Below, one piece after another: positions 10,001-18,743 of a stretch of DNA of 64,000 bases. The DNA is from an uncultured Erysipelotrichaceae bacterium. GTDB taxonomy: Bacteria; Bacillota_I; Bacilli_A; RFN20; CAG-826. Position 1 is the first letter of the stretch; the number at the start of each line of letters is the position of its first letter. A program made the translations under genes and the position numbers. The stretch spans positions 22,082 to 86,081 of the forward strand of contig CACYCS010000050.1 in the NCBI GenBank assembly GCA_902773005.1, in the 5' to 3' direction. A model generated the notes under the pieces. It saw only the letters and a list, made by a program, of their open reading frames with translations. It was not told the origin of the DNA and ran no database searches.

Positions 10001-10232
10001 TAAGCACGGATAGGTCGTATTCGGCGAAGATGTCCAAAACGATCTCTGATTCGCTCAGTATCAAATCGATTTTCACTTCGTCGGAAGAAGGAACAGGTGC
10101 GAATTCGCTCGTCATTGAAGGCGACGAATCTTTACTCGAATCCGTCGGTGAGGAAGGCGCGGCCTCCGTTCCGCCGGAGCAGCCTGCCAAAAGCAAGGCA
10201 CACAACCAAATTGGCACACTCTTTTTGTTCAT
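7080..10232 (-). CDS. large lipoprotein with Ig-like domains and three carbohydrate-binding-like modules
   Basis: 1050 residues. It has a lipobox LLLAGC (Cys about 18) and a Ser/Pro linker. BIG2-type Ig-like units follow (SWESSDASIAKVNEFG style) over about 50-135, with further Ig-like segments. Three modules of the kind seen in the next gene downstream end in GDAIYFDNIRYHYD, GDAIFEIQDIAYYKD and GTMHFADVRYYHD; the third contains DVWYRVVIDF. It is probably a surface glycan-binding or scaffold protein. Its SD (AAAGGAGG) is encoded inside the last codons of the upstream beta-helix gene, and the two genes overlap by ATGA (10229-10232). This suggests translational coupling. Confidence 0.75.
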   Translation of the reverse strand: MNKKSVPIWLCALLLAGCSGGTEAAPSSPTDSSKDSSPSMTSEFAPVPSSDEVKIDLILSESEIVLDIFAEYDLSVLNFTGEVSWESSDASIAKVNEFGHVSCQGTIGEAIITATSAVGKGTCRIVAKNQLKTPNIVVEDIDCFVNALTEVMPKVRYDGELYDLFEFELVTEASDVIEVVDDNSLRGRNVGDALVKITGTWKGKELAEKTFTAHVRQEKALILQQNEFEVYSVNEDAPVKKNQAQVDGQYYERGELKDVQLEVSLDANPYLVTEGNKIFVSSPYEGPAPLMVKGKVSPKSVNEVEEDISVTLYPSFDEKSESEEIEIQPGAVIDKTVTDFAGRDGVLKFEIMDDPANQNSANPVWAAWNARAEFYETTTKNGVSQYQHLVDEGYTLLSFDIYYTGQKGILMGAYGTGANSYFYNDVQVNRDDILIVDANGNATNTLVDNTWLTVVMDIEAIITMNMAAGQTSSTLYCAPCFVGDAIYFDNIRYHYDFSMLDSITRVYDRRVRGLTVDETNENRAITDDEFVVYSPNYISFEKGSSGAWTYDSTSAKAMDREARSKIEPYSLIHGTAVSGGYTYFHFTYKHISGTPLLYVYNYSTGSFVHISLAANSFVSSPFVKLFVDGAPIDTIPEGETIDIVVRIDGKSSSSAYLTSSGDAIFEIQDIAYYKDESFFDDLSQEDPIRLIVTDVDYAYLEETHDIRDQISVYYGSLATDEYEITDAFADSEIASVTGSVVALDGEGEVTITFTVTCNQKSKEGRIRFRVYRPTYLSIAEDEVTLHCGDSSYFEKRHSIVFTAIDNKNPLSFSDLNVSIEGDADAIEIIEGTIIGKSVGVATVTLSFLSDGITYSDSVRVTVFDHYRMGAMTIVASDANNPATYEKETETIDGVVNSYRYHADVASWNNKLDVESTRHDQAADSYKRIVAGHIAYVSYAIRLSSGTTGRIACVAPNGSHVNLKLSTTSPIAEATGPNDNISFYLDGTKVDALQADVWYRVVIDFSAFSNQYKSGYTCAEITNVSGTMHFADVRYYHDSIPTEELSVETNQ

Positions 10233-11902
10233 AGCGAAAAGCCTCCTTTAATAAATTGCATTACCATCTTTTTTCTATCCAAAGCCATTCTGCGTCGCTC
10301 AAAAACGGAGCCGAACGAAGAAAGGGATTCGCCCAGATCATAAATCTGGGGAAATTCGGTCATAATCTCGCATCCTTGTCCACGGGGCGAGACGTGATAA
10401 AAGCGATTATTCCTCCACAAAGATTCCTTCATCATCTTGGTGGTAAAACACGATTTCGTTGGGGACATGCATGCGAAAACGTTCTTGTTGAATGCATCCC
10501 CATAAGTAAAGGTTGACTCATCCTCGGTATGGACGATGCTTTGCCCCTCGATGTTCGGGTCAAGAACAACGAGGTTGTTGCTGAAGAAAGCGTTATTGGT
10601 TTGTCTCGCAATCGTAAGCATCGCCGAACGGGTGGGATCAAGCGGATCGCCGTTATGGAAGAAATAGTTCTCGTGAATGAGATTGTTGCCCCACATGCCC
10701 TGCTGCTTTTCATCGAATCCATCAACTTTAGTTGCCAAATTGCAACAAAGGAGTCCGCCGCCTTGATTATGGTGGGCAATATTATGGCGGAACAAAACAT
10801 CTTGGCAGCAGTTATCTAGGTCAAATCCCTGACCATCCTCGGCGCCATGCAGCCGGAAAGTATAGCCACATTCATTATCTTCAAAGCGGCACCCCTTCAC
10901 GTTATAGACCCAAATGCCGGCATTCCAGTACCCTTTGCGGCCAAGGTAGGATGCAGCATAACAGACATTTCTGGTCATTCTGACGTTTGTCGCGCTTGAA
11001 AGAACGATGCCATCGCCACCAATGCATTCTAGATAATTTCCATCGCAAATGAGACGATCCGACATGAAACAGCCGACCCCTGTATCGAAATTCCGTTCTG
11101 CGGCATATCCATTCCAGTGGTTGTAGCCATATCCTACGCCAGGCTGATCCGTCCATTTGTTGTAAATAGTGATACCGGTTCTTGCGACGTTTTTCACAAT
11201 ATTGTCCCTGATCACGATGTTCCAAAAGCAGCTTGGCCCTACCTCATTATGAGCGATGATGCCTCCGTGATAGCGATAGAAATACCTACCATGGGTCAAG
11301 CCATCTTCTTCGAATTCCGGGCAAACGCTTTCCGGATCTATCGTCTCGGGAGAAACCTCAATCGGATCTTCCCGCCGAGTCCAATGCCAATTGATGTCGT
11401 GGACATAGCAGTTTTCTATGAAGATGTTCTCCATGATACCCGGACGGCATGGGGTAATATGGATGCCGCGCAAGGCGTTTTCCCCAGTTACTTCAAGGGA
11501 GGAGACAACTACATTAGACTCCAATATTTGAATAACGGAACCTTCGCCTTCGAAAATCGGATATGTGCCTCTCCCGTACGCCCCAATCAATAACGGCATA
11601 TCCTTCGTAGCCTGGCATCCCTCGATCCGAAGATTGCCGCTGTATTTCCTCCCGCGGCGGAAAAGGAAGGCTGCAGAGCCTGAACTGCCAATCAATCGCG
11701 AAGCCTCTTCCAAACTTCTTTTTGGACGAAGCTTCGAGCCGTCGTTGGCATCATCGCCGAGCAAAGCATCGAAATAATAAACGTACTTGTAGCCGGCGGC
11801 TTGCGCCTTGCGCGGCAAAACTAAAGCCGTTCTTTTTTCCAACGAACTCAGGCGATTCCTTTCACCTTTTTGGAGCATCCAGCCCTTCTCTGTAAGTTTC
11901 AT
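10229..11902 (-). CDS. right-handed beta-helix protein without signal peptide
   Basis: 557 residues. Residues ~60-480 show the repeated short-strand pattern of a right-handed parallel beta-helix (runs such as FENNxC, IHENYFFHN, GIxxxN), as in polysaccharide lyases and GH28-like enzymes. Landmarks CYVHDINWHW, GVGYGYNHWNG, GGDGIVLSS and DGQGFDLDN are shared with the lipoprotein paralogue just upstream (11904-13805). No signal sequence is visible, so it is probably cytoplasmic, acting on imported fragments that the lipoprotein handles outside. Catalytic residues could not be assigned. The SD is weak (GGAG about 15 nt upstream). Confidence 0.8.
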   Translation of the reverse strand: MKLTEKGWMLQKGERNRLSSLEKRTALVLPRKAQAAGYKYVYYFDALLGDDANDGSKLRPKRSLEEASRLIGSSGSAAFLFRRGRKYSGNLRIEGCQATKDMPLLIGAYGRGTYPIFEGEGSVIQILESNVVVSSLEVTGENALRGIHITPCRPGIMENIFIENCYVHDINWHWTRREDPIEVSPETIDPESVCPEFEEDGLTHGRYFYRYHGGIIAHNEVGPSCFWNIVIRDNIVKNVARTGITIYNKWTDQPGVGYGYNHWNGYAAERNFDTGVGCFMSDRLICDGNYLECIGGDGIVLSSATNVRMTRNVCYAASYLGRKGYWNAGIWVYNVKGCRFEDNECGYTFRLHGAEDGQGFDLDNCCQDVLFRHNIAHHNQGGGLLCCNLATKVDGFDEKQQGMWGNNLIHENYFFHNGDPLDPTRSAMLTIARQTNNAFFSNNLVVLDPNIEGQSIVHTEDESTFTYGDAFNKNVFACMSPTKSCFTTKMMKESLWRNNRFYHVSPRGQGCEIMTEFPQIYDLGESLSSFGSVFERRRMALDRKKMVMQFIKGGFSL

Positions 11903-11903
11903 A

Positions 11904-13805
11904 CTATTTCGAAATCGCTCCTAAGTAAGGGCCTGTTGAAGTGTCCATGCCCAATAAGTCGAAACGCAGCTGCTCGGCCAAAACCTGTGCTTTCTCACGA
12001 ATAGAAACCGATGGGACCACCCGTTTGGCCGCCTCATATCCATCCACGTGGTTCGGTATAAGAAGGTATGGGTTTTCTAGAACCGCATGACGATCATCGG
12101 AAAGCATTAGCTGGCCCTCCAACGGCTTACCGTCTGCAATCTGAAAATAAAGATTGCCGTCGAACAGGGGCTTATCGATCGTATGATTAGCGAACACCGC
12201 CCCATTATCGTTCACGCTATAGAAAATGTTATTTTTGTAACTATGACCATAGGAAACGACAGTGTCCTCGCAATTAATGATATGCTGCCCAGGAATTCGA
12301 CCTAACGCCACCGTATTGTTCTCCGCGATGAAGCCATCGCATCCCCTGGCCAGGGTAATGAAGGCGCTCCTCTCCCTTTTCTGAGTATTGCCATTGTGAA
12401 CGAAGACATTGTTCCTTGCGAAATTGTTGCGCCAAATTCCCTTCAGGCGCCGGGGGGCTGAAGAAGCGAGCGCACCTGTTTTATCGTAAACGAAAACATC
12501 GGATGAGTTGTTGCACAGCAATAATCCTCCGCCTTCGTTATGGTGGGCGTAGTTATAGCAGAAATGGATGTCCTCGCACGCGTTGTCAATATCAAAACCC
12601 TGTCCATCTCCTGCGCCGTTTTGGAGGTAGGTATAAGCTGCTTCGTTGTACCGGAAATATCCGTGCCTTGTATTGTGCAGCCAAATTCCGGCATTGAACA
12701 TCCCGCTTCGTCCCAAATAGGAGGATTTATAGGATACGTTGTGCTCTAAATAAGCATAGTCGGTGCCGTCAATGATGATGCCATCGCCGCCGATGCAGCT
12801 GGTCACATTGCCAGAGACGACGACGTTCGTATTTGGAAAATATCCAACCCCCGTCGTGAAATCTTGATAATCCGGATCCTCTTCGACGAACTTATTGTAT
12901 CCGTATCCAATTCCGCCTCTATTGACCCAATAGTTATAGATGTTGATTCCAACGTGCGAAACGTTCTCCACGCGATTGTTTATGATGAAGAGCCGATTGA
13001 AGACGATTGGCCCAGTTTTCTTCGATTCGTCGGCATTGGTCGTTCCATTAAAAATCTCGATTCCGCCATAGAGCCTTCGATAGCGATTGACGGAGCGCAG
13101 CGGCGTCACGGACTCAGGGTCGATGTCTGCGGGATGAGTGTCCTCCGGCAAAGAATCGTATCTCCAATTCCAATTTAGATCATGGACGTAGCAAGAAGAA
13201 ATCACTATATCCTGGAAAACGCCAGACTTGCGAGGCAATACGTATATTCCGCGCGTGCATGTCGGCCCCGTAACCTCAATATTGGAAATCCGCGTATAGG
13301 GTTCCTGAATCTTGATGACGGCATTGGTTAGCATCTCGGAAGCGGAGCAATTCCCTTCAACAACAGGAAGTTCCCCTTCTCCATATGAATCGAAGATGAA
13401 CGGTGCATCTTTGCTGGCACGATACCCGCCCAGAACGATGTTTTCAGAGAACAGTGAGCCTCTCTTGAGAAGAAGGCGGAGAGGGCTTGTTCCATAAGTG
13501 GCGAAAATGTCGGGAAGTCCTGCAAGCGTCTTCTTCGGTGCGTTGGCGCTCGACCCGTTGTTGGAATCGTCCCCAAAAACAGAATCGAAATAGAAAGTGC
13601 GGTAACCCGCAAGCGCCTCTTCCGATACATCCTCATAAGTCGGAGTCGCCGGGAGCTCGGCATATATGGTCTTCGGGCGTTGCTCATCTATCGAGGAATT
13701 TGACGTAAAATCGACGGAAGATGCGGGCGAGGTCGCCTCGTCTTCAGCACAGCCGAAAAGAAGAGCAACAAGCAATATAGATAAATTCAATGCGCGTCTT
13801 TTCAT
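11904..13805 (-). CDS. right-handed beta-helix lipoprotein (surface polysaccharide lyase/hydrolase candidate)
   Basis: 633 residues. Lipobox ALLFGC (Cys about 19) and a Ser/Thr linker, then YFDSVFGDDSNNG, the typical entry of secreted beta-helix proteins, and a long parallel beta-helix. It shares an ordered set of motifs with 10229-11902 (CYVHDLNWNW, GIGYGYNKF, GGDGIIIDG, DGQGFDIDN, GGGLLLCN). The two therefore form an outside/inside pair by duplication. It is probably a depolymerase or a trimming enzyme on the cell surface; the fold alone does not give the reaction. It is followed after 1 bp by its paralogue. Confidence 0.82.
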   Translation of the reverse strand: MKRRALNLSILLVALLFGCAEDEATSPASSVDFTSNSSIDEQRPKTIYAELPATPTYEDVSEEALAGYRTFYFDSVFGDDSNNGSSANAPKKTLAGLPDIFATYGTSPLRLLLKRGSLFSENIVLGGYRASKDAPFIFDSYGEGELPVVEGNCSASEMLTNAVIKIQEPYTRISNIEVTGPTCTRGIYVLPRKSGVFQDIVISSCYVHDLNWNWRYDSLPEDTHPADIDPESVTPLRSVNRYRRLYGGIEIFNGTTNADESKKTGPIVFNRLFIINNRVENVSHVGINIYNYWVNRGGIGYGYNKFVEEDPDYQDFTTGVGYFPNTNVVVSGNVTSCIGGDGIIIDGTDYAYLEHNVSYKSSYLGRSGMFNAGIWLHNTRHGYFRYNEAAYTYLQNGAGDGQGFDIDNACEDIHFCYNYAHHNEGGGLLLCNNSSDVFVYDKTGALASSAPRRLKGIWRNNFARNNVFVHNGNTQKRERSAFITLARGCDGFIAENNTVALGRIPGQHIINCEDTVVSYGHSYKNNIFYSVNDNGAVFANHTIDKPLFDGNLYFQIADGKPLEGQLMLSDDRHAVLENPYLLIPNHVDGYEAAKRVVPSVSIREKAQVLAEQLRFDLLGMDTSTGPYLGAISK

Positions 13806-13808
13806 AGC

Positions 13809-14777
13809 TTATCCTTTCGTTGACCCAAGAGTCAGCCCCTTTTCGAAATACTTCTGGACAAACGGGAATGCGACCATCAGTGGGATGACCGTGATGATGA
13901 TGGTTGCTGACTGAATCACGTACTTGCTTATCACTCCATTCTGGCCTGTGTTCGTGAGGTTCATAAGCATGTCCATGATCACATACTGAATCGTCCAGAA
14001 CTGCCTGCTTTCCTCGCCTGGGGAAAGATAGTAGAGAATGTCCATGTAGCTATTCCATTTCAGGACGAAAGCCATCATGCCCGTTGTAGCGATGATTGGA
14101 ACCGAAACAGGCAGAATCACCTTTATGAAAACGCGGATATGCCCCGCCCCATCGATCCGAGCGGCTTCTTTAAGCGATTCGGGAATGGAATACATGTAAT
14201 TTCGAATCAAAAGAATGTTGTAAACGTTGATAATCGCAGGAATCACAAGCGCAACCGCTTTATCGTACATTCCAATCTGTCGCATGACGAGAACAATCGG
14301 GACCATGCCGGTGGAGAAAAGCATTGTGAAGACAAATATCTTATTGAGCAAAGCGTGACCAGGCATCTTCTTTTCGCTCAAGACATAAGCCGCAAGCGTA
14401 TTGACGATCAATGACGCGACCGTGACAATGGGGGTCACAATCACACTGTTGAGAAGGCCACGAAGTATATCCTTGTTGGAAAGAACATACCGATATCCTT
14501 CGATTGAGAACTGGGGGATCCACATCGAATAGCCGTTGCGAGCAAATGCTTTGAAATCGGTGAAGCTCGCAGCGATGATGGTCCAAATGGGAATGATGAA
14601 AAACAGACAGGCCAAGGCGATCAGCATGCCTTTCGAGATGGCAGCAAATACCCTCTCGATCCTTGATTTCACTGCGATGGGCATTTTGAAAATGTTGAAT
14701 GCTATCATCGCGTAAGAAGCGAAAAACAGCACAAGTCCCGAGGCAATCACTATAAGAAGTATCTCAAACCACGTCAT
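13809..14777 (-). CDS. carbohydrate ABC transporter permease (LplC/YtcP-like)
   Basis: 322 residues with six predicted membrane segments and the EAA loop EAARIDGAGHIRVFIKVILP, which contacts the ATPase. It pairs with the LplB-like permease just upstream. An upstream ATG at 14795 is in frame, but the ATG at 14777 is preceded by GAGGGG at a usable distance and follows the upstream stop, so 14777 is preferred. Confidence 0.93.
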   Translation of the reverse strand: MTWFEILLIVIASGLVLFFASYAMIAFNIFKMPIAVKSRIERVFAAISKGMLIALACLFFIIPIWTIIAASFTDFKAFARNGYSMWIPQFSIEGYRYVLSNKDILRGLLNSVIVTPIVTVASLIVNTLAAYVLSEKKMPGHALLNKIFVFTMLFSTGMVPIVLVMRQIGMYDKAVALVIPAIINVYNILLIRNYMYSIPESLKEAARIDGAGHIRVFIKVILPVSVPIIATTGMMAFVLKWNSYMDILYYLSPGEESRQFWTIQYVIMDMLMNLTNTGQNGVISKYVIQSATIIITVIPLMVAFPFVQKYFEKGLTLGSTKG

Positions 14778-14778
14778 A

Positions 14779-16617
14779 TCACATAATCCCCTCATTGTCG
14801 GTCTTCTTGACGATGTGATTGGCCAAGATCACCAAGAAGCACCCAATCACTCCCTGGACGAGGCCTATCGCCGTGGCGCTGCCGAAATTACCATTGAGTA
14901 GGGAGGTGTATGAAATGCGCCCTACAACATCAACCGTCTGCGAAATCGTGGAGGTTATCTTGCCATTGGTCATCGCATAAATCTGATCGAAGTTGTCTCT
15001 CATGAGGTTGGAGATATCGAGAATCAGCTGTAGGCAAATGACGTTCATGATGCCGGGGAGCGTCACTGTGAAAGCTTGACGGATTGGACCGCAACCATCG
15101 ATTCGCGCAGCTTCATATTGCTCGGGATCGATTTGGCACATTGCTGCGATATAAATCAACGCAGACCATCCCATACCCTTCCAAAGGGAGGACAAAGACA
15201 GCAAAGCCCACCAAGGTTCGGGAACGCTATACCAATCCGTCGTCAGCGCAAACAAACGATTCACAAGCCCGGTTTCCGAATTAAGCAGCGAGTAGAAGAG
15301 TCCACCTATAGCGACCCAGGACAGGAAATAAGGAATCATCGTCAAGCCTTGGAACATAGTCTTCGGCCGCTTGCTCCGCATCGAATTGATGAGCAAAGCT
15401 AGAATGAGAATAAAAGGAAGATTGGTCAGGATTCTTATGAGCGAAATGAAAATCGTGTTGCGGAATATGCGGTACATCTCAGGGGTGTTCTGAGCGGTGA
15501 AGATGCCGATTAAATAATCTGGCCCAACCCATTCGCTATTAAGCCCCTCAAGCAGTCGGTAATCCATGAACCCGGCGCTAAGCCATAGCATCGGGAGGTA
15601 ACGGAATACAACCAAGAGAACCAAAGCGGGGACAATGAGCACATAGAGCGTCTTGAACTTCAACAATCGCTTCATGTTCGTTTTCGAAAAAATTTCGGCA
15701 AACTTCCTTTTCGCGATTCCGAGATAGAGCACGGTAGCGAGAAGTATTCCCAAAACAATGAACCCAGAAATTGCATAGCGAGAAAGGTTCTGGCGATACA
15801 CAAAATAGCCAAGGTAGAGATCGAAATTTGCCAAAGTAGTCGATTCCGATGTCCGGGAAGTCGCTTTAATCGTCTTTATCGCTTTCGCGGAAACTGGATA
15901 TATGGTCACGCGGTTACCTTCTACGACCACGTTCTTAATCTTTTCGCCACCCTTAGTAAGGGAGGAGTAATAGCACACGCTTCCATCTACCTTCACCGAA
16001 ATGGACTCAATCATCGGGAGGTCGATGAGATTGAAATGAACAACATGATTGCCGCTGGATGTCATCGCTTTCTCGGCATCGACAAAAGCAAGGGGCTGAC
16101 CCTGAGCAGTATTGAGGCAAAGAGAGTGCCCCAAAGCGGAGACCCTGAACAGGGATTCTGTGCCATCTGGGTATACCCGATTTAGGGCAACGCGGTCTTT
16201 CCCTTCGTAAAAATATTCAAGGTTTTCGCTTCGCGATTTGTCGATTTCAAAATATTGCTCTGATAAGCCGTAGTCAAACCCGCCCAAACCTTTCAGTTTA
16301 TCGACCCGCCTAGTGGACAAGTCTACAAGGAAGGCATCATCGCTTTCGCGATAACCGTTCACGGTATAGTAGGCGTAATCATAATAATAACCGGAGGCGC
16401 TATTGAGTCGTTCAACATAATCATTGAAATAGGAGGAGAAACTCGAAAGGTCAGGCGCCTCTTCGCTGACTTTCTCCTTTTTGACAGCCACCTCAACGCG
16501 AGCCTTACCGTCGCGCATATTGCTCGTCCTAAGCAATGAGGCCGACCCGAAAAATACGCCGATCAGCGCAACGATGAATCCAGCGATGATCAATTTCTTT
16601 CGGGTCTTCGTTTTCAT
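14779..16617 (-). CDS. carbohydrate ABC transporter permease (LplB-like) with an extra extracytoplasmic domain
   Basis: 612 residues, about twice the usual ~310. Residues 8-27 form a first membrane segment. Residues ~30-275 form a polar, beta-rich domain predicted outside the membrane, with repeated Tyr pairs and 'DGSVCYYSSLTKGG'-type hairpins. A second anchor follows near 280-305. Only then does the normal LplB-type permease begin (LKFKTLYVLIVPALVLLVVF), with EAA loop EAARIDGCGPIRQAFTVTLP. The extra domain could dock the solute-binding or glycan-binding proteins (inference). It overlaps no neighbour but lies 3 bp from the SGNH gene. Confidence 0.9.
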   Translation of the reverse strand: MKTKTRKKLIIAGFIVALIGVFFGSASLLRTSNMRDGKARVEVAVKKEKVSEEAPDLSSFSSYFNDYVERLNSASGYYYDYAYYTVNGYRESDDAFLVDLSTRRVDKLKGLGGFDYGLSEQYFEIDKSRSENLEYFYEGKDRVALNRVYPDGTESLFRVSALGHSLCLNTAQGQPLAFVDAEKAMTSSGNHVVHFNLIDLPMIESISVKVDGSVCYYSSLTKGGEKIKNVVVEGNRVTIYPVSAKAIKTIKATSRTSESTTLANFDLYLGYFVYRQNLSRYAISGFIVLGILLATVLYLGIAKRKFAEIFSKTNMKRLLKFKTLYVLIVPALVLLVVFRYLPMLWLSAGFMDYRLLEGLNSEWVGPDYLIGIFTAQNTPEMYRIFRNTIFISLIRILTNLPFILILALLINSMRSKRPKTMFQGLTMIPYFLSWVAIGGLFYSLLNSETGLVNRLFALTTDWYSVPEPWWALLSLSSLWKGMGWSALIYIAAMCQIDPEQYEAARIDGCGPIRQAFTVTLPGIMNVICLQLILDISNLMRDNFDQIYAMTNGKITSTISQTVDVVGRISYTSLLNGNFGSATAIGLVQGVIGCFLVILANHIVKKTDNEGIM

Positions 16618-16620
16618 TTC

Positions 16621-17301
16621 TTACAGCAGTTCCCCTTCCGTCAATATTCGTTCTGCAATGGCTCTCATGCCCTTATCGTTAGGGTGAATCGCAACGCCGG
16701 GGTGATCGAATTGTCCAATTGCCTTATTTGATTCATCCGCGCCAATATCTCCGAGTTTAATAAGGGTATATCCCCGCTTTTCGCAAACCTCGTGGATCGG
16801 ATCGTCAATCGTTTTCCAACTCCAAAAATCATCGGTTACCAGAACCTTGGATTTTGGGCCAGCGAAATAGCGAATCATGTAGTCCCAATATGGCGCAAGC
16901 GGCTTCTTTTCCAATTGGTCGCGAACGCCCCAAACGTTTTCCGCAATGCGAATAACGACAATGTCGGCATCAAACTCCCTGGCCGCGTGATACTCTTCCA
17001 GGATTGCGCGATTCCAGTATTCGCGCTCCCATTTCGACATCGAGCAGATGCAATAATCGACAGGGCCGTATTTTTGTTCAAGGGCATGGAGCATCACATG
17101 AACATAATCGTTCTCAATCGATGAGGCCGCCATGCCCCAATCGTGCGTCCATCCGATTTCAGGCTTTGGCATATGGCGAGTTATCGAATTACCGATGAAA
17201 GCAATCTTAAGACGACCGCCCTGTCGAACGATCTTCACTTGCTTATCGTCACTCACCTGCGCAAAGGACGAAACAGTATTTATTGCATTGTCGTTTTTCA
17301 T
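16621..17301 (-). CDS. SGNH/GDSL-type esterase, cytoplasmic
   Basis: 226 residues. Block I is IAFIGNSIT (candidate nucleophile S39) and block V is HPNDKGM near residue 210, supplying Asp/His. An internal RIAENVW corresponds to the Asn block. No signal peptide is visible. SGNH enzymes in glycan loci usually remove acetyl or other acyl groups from sugars. The start at 17301 is chosen because its ATG overlaps the TGA of the isomerase gene (ATGA); a longer upstream reading frame would run into that gene. Confidence 0.85.
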   Translation of the reverse strand: MKNDNAINTVSSFAQVSDDKQVKIVRQGGRLKIAFIGNSITRHMPKPEIGWTHDWGMAASSIENDYVHVMLHALEQKYGPVDYCICSMSKWEREYWNRAILEEYHAAREFDADIVVIRIAENVWGVRDQLEKKPLAPYWDYMIRYFAGPKSKVLVTDDFWSWKTIDDPIHEVCEKRGYTLIKLGDIGADESNKAIGQFDHPGVAIHPNDKGMRAIAERILTEGELL

Positions 17302-18743
17302 CTTACAATCACACTCTCTATGCCAAGACAATCAGCAATCTTCTTAATGGTTTCCGCCCTATGTCCAATTCCCAAAGCATAATGATGAGTTGGGCCTTCT
17401 TTGCACCAGCGGACAATAAAATCTCTGGTATCTGGCGGGAAATAGCCACGAGTATTGGTATTTCCGGTCGGCGGGATTGGACCGTCTTTCGAATATCCTT
17501 CTCCAATAATGAATTTGAATGTTCCGTCAGCCTTTTGGCCAATCCCCAGCATGGTGATCGGACCCTCTTTCAGCTTGAACTCAACCGAAGCGCCAGAGCC
17601 AGGCTTACCATGATATTTAATAAGCGAGCGCAAAATCGGCTTGCCCTGAGCTATTTTGATATGATGGGGCCCGTCGTGCCCAATCAGGATGGTGTTATCT
17701 TCGAAATCAAATGGATGAAGCTCTGCGAACGAACCCCCAATGTCAAGTTTATCCATGATGAGCATTGCGATATTTGTCTTGATGTCAAATTCGCCGCACA
17801 TAGGAATACCTTGGGCATTCAAAATCGAATTGCCTACAATCAAAGATGTAGCCACGGTTCGCTGAATGCTGCCCTCCGTTCCTTCATAGTAATATGCCAT
17901 TCCATTTAAATGATGTTTGGCAACAAGCAGGTCGAGGGCGGCCGCCGATTTGGCCGATTGCAAAAGATCGTAATCGGTCAGTTTTCGTGTGACGGGATCG
18001 GATTTCGGATCCGGCATTTCGAATTCGGCTTTGATAAGTTCGACTTTCTTGCTTATCTCTTCTTCTGTGACTTCTTCGAAGCATCGAACAAGGTCATCGA
18101 TCTCAAGAAGCGGGACATGTATGCCGAACGTGGAGGCAATCGCCGTTGGATCAGCATGCATGTCGTACATGGATTCAAGAACATGGCCCATCAGTGCAAG
18201 ACGCGCGCCCTTGAGGCCGTGGAGCACTTTCGCGATGTCAGTCCACTCCTTGATTTTTTCATCCGCGCTTCCGTCATCATAAAGAGTTCCAAGAATAATG
18301 TCGGCTATCTTTTTGCCGAATCGAATCGCAACGCCGCAAAATTCTGGAACCGAGCAGATTGAGTCGTTTTCCAGTTGCATGAAGGTATTGGCTTTCTCGT
18401 AGTCCATCGCCTTCCTAGGCTGTAGACCCACGAGGACAATCGGCGCAAGGGCAGCCCTCAAAATTGGCGCGAAAACGCTGCTTGTGGCGTAAGTGATCAT
18501 GTTGCAGAAAATGACGTCTGGGGCAAAGGCGTTTATTTGTTGTGCCACGTCAAATGCTTTTTCCGAGGAATCGACGATTCCATAATTCGCAATCGTCACC
18601 TCATTGGCACCAATCTTTTTGCAAAGCTCGCCATGATAGACAAGCATCTTGTCCAACAGCCCGGGGAACTGTTCCCAATAAACACCGTGCGCGACTGCAA
18701 AAACCGCTATTTTGGCTTCTCTTTTGGCAACTCGCTCAATCAT
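17298..18743 (-). CDS. L-arabinose/L-fucose isomerase-family protein
   Basis: 481 residues, the usual AraA length. An N-terminal Rossmann-like part (KIAVFAVAHGVYWEQFPGL) precedes a C-terminal half with the family's metal/substrate region: GIPMCGEFDIKTN resembles the GEGDWKTA signature of AraA, and a later HDGPHHI plus GIGHRAETI supplies His residues. It probably interconverts an aldose and ketose released from the imported glycan. L-arabinose or a 6-deoxysugar would both fit; sequence alone does not decide. The start is set at 18743, where the ATG overlaps the end of the upstream gene by 8 bp. An ATG 147 bp further up lies inside that gene. Confidence 0.82.
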   Translation of the reverse strand: MIERVAKREAKIAVFAVAHGVYWEQFPGLLDKMLVYHGELCKKIGANEVTIANYGIVDSSEKAFDVAQQINAFAPDVIFCNMITYATSSVFAPILRAALAPIVLVGLQPRKAMDYEKANTFMQLENDSICSVPEFCGVAIRFGKKIADIILGTLYDDGSADEKIKEWTDIAKVLHGLKGARLALMGHVLESMYDMHADPTAIASTFGIHVPLLEIDDLVRCFEEVTEEEISKKVELIKAEFEMPDPKSDPVTRKLTDYDLLQSAKSAAALDLLVAKHHLNGMAYYYEGTEGSIQRTVATSLIVGNSILNAQGIPMCGEFDIKTNIAMLIMDKLDIGGSFAELHPFDFEDNTILIGHDGPHHIKIAQGKPILRSLIKYHGKPGSGASVEFKLKEGPITMLGIGQKADGTFKFIIGEGYSKDGPIPPTGNTNTRGYFPPDTRDFIVRWCKEGPTHHYALGIGHRAETIKKIADCLGIESVIVR

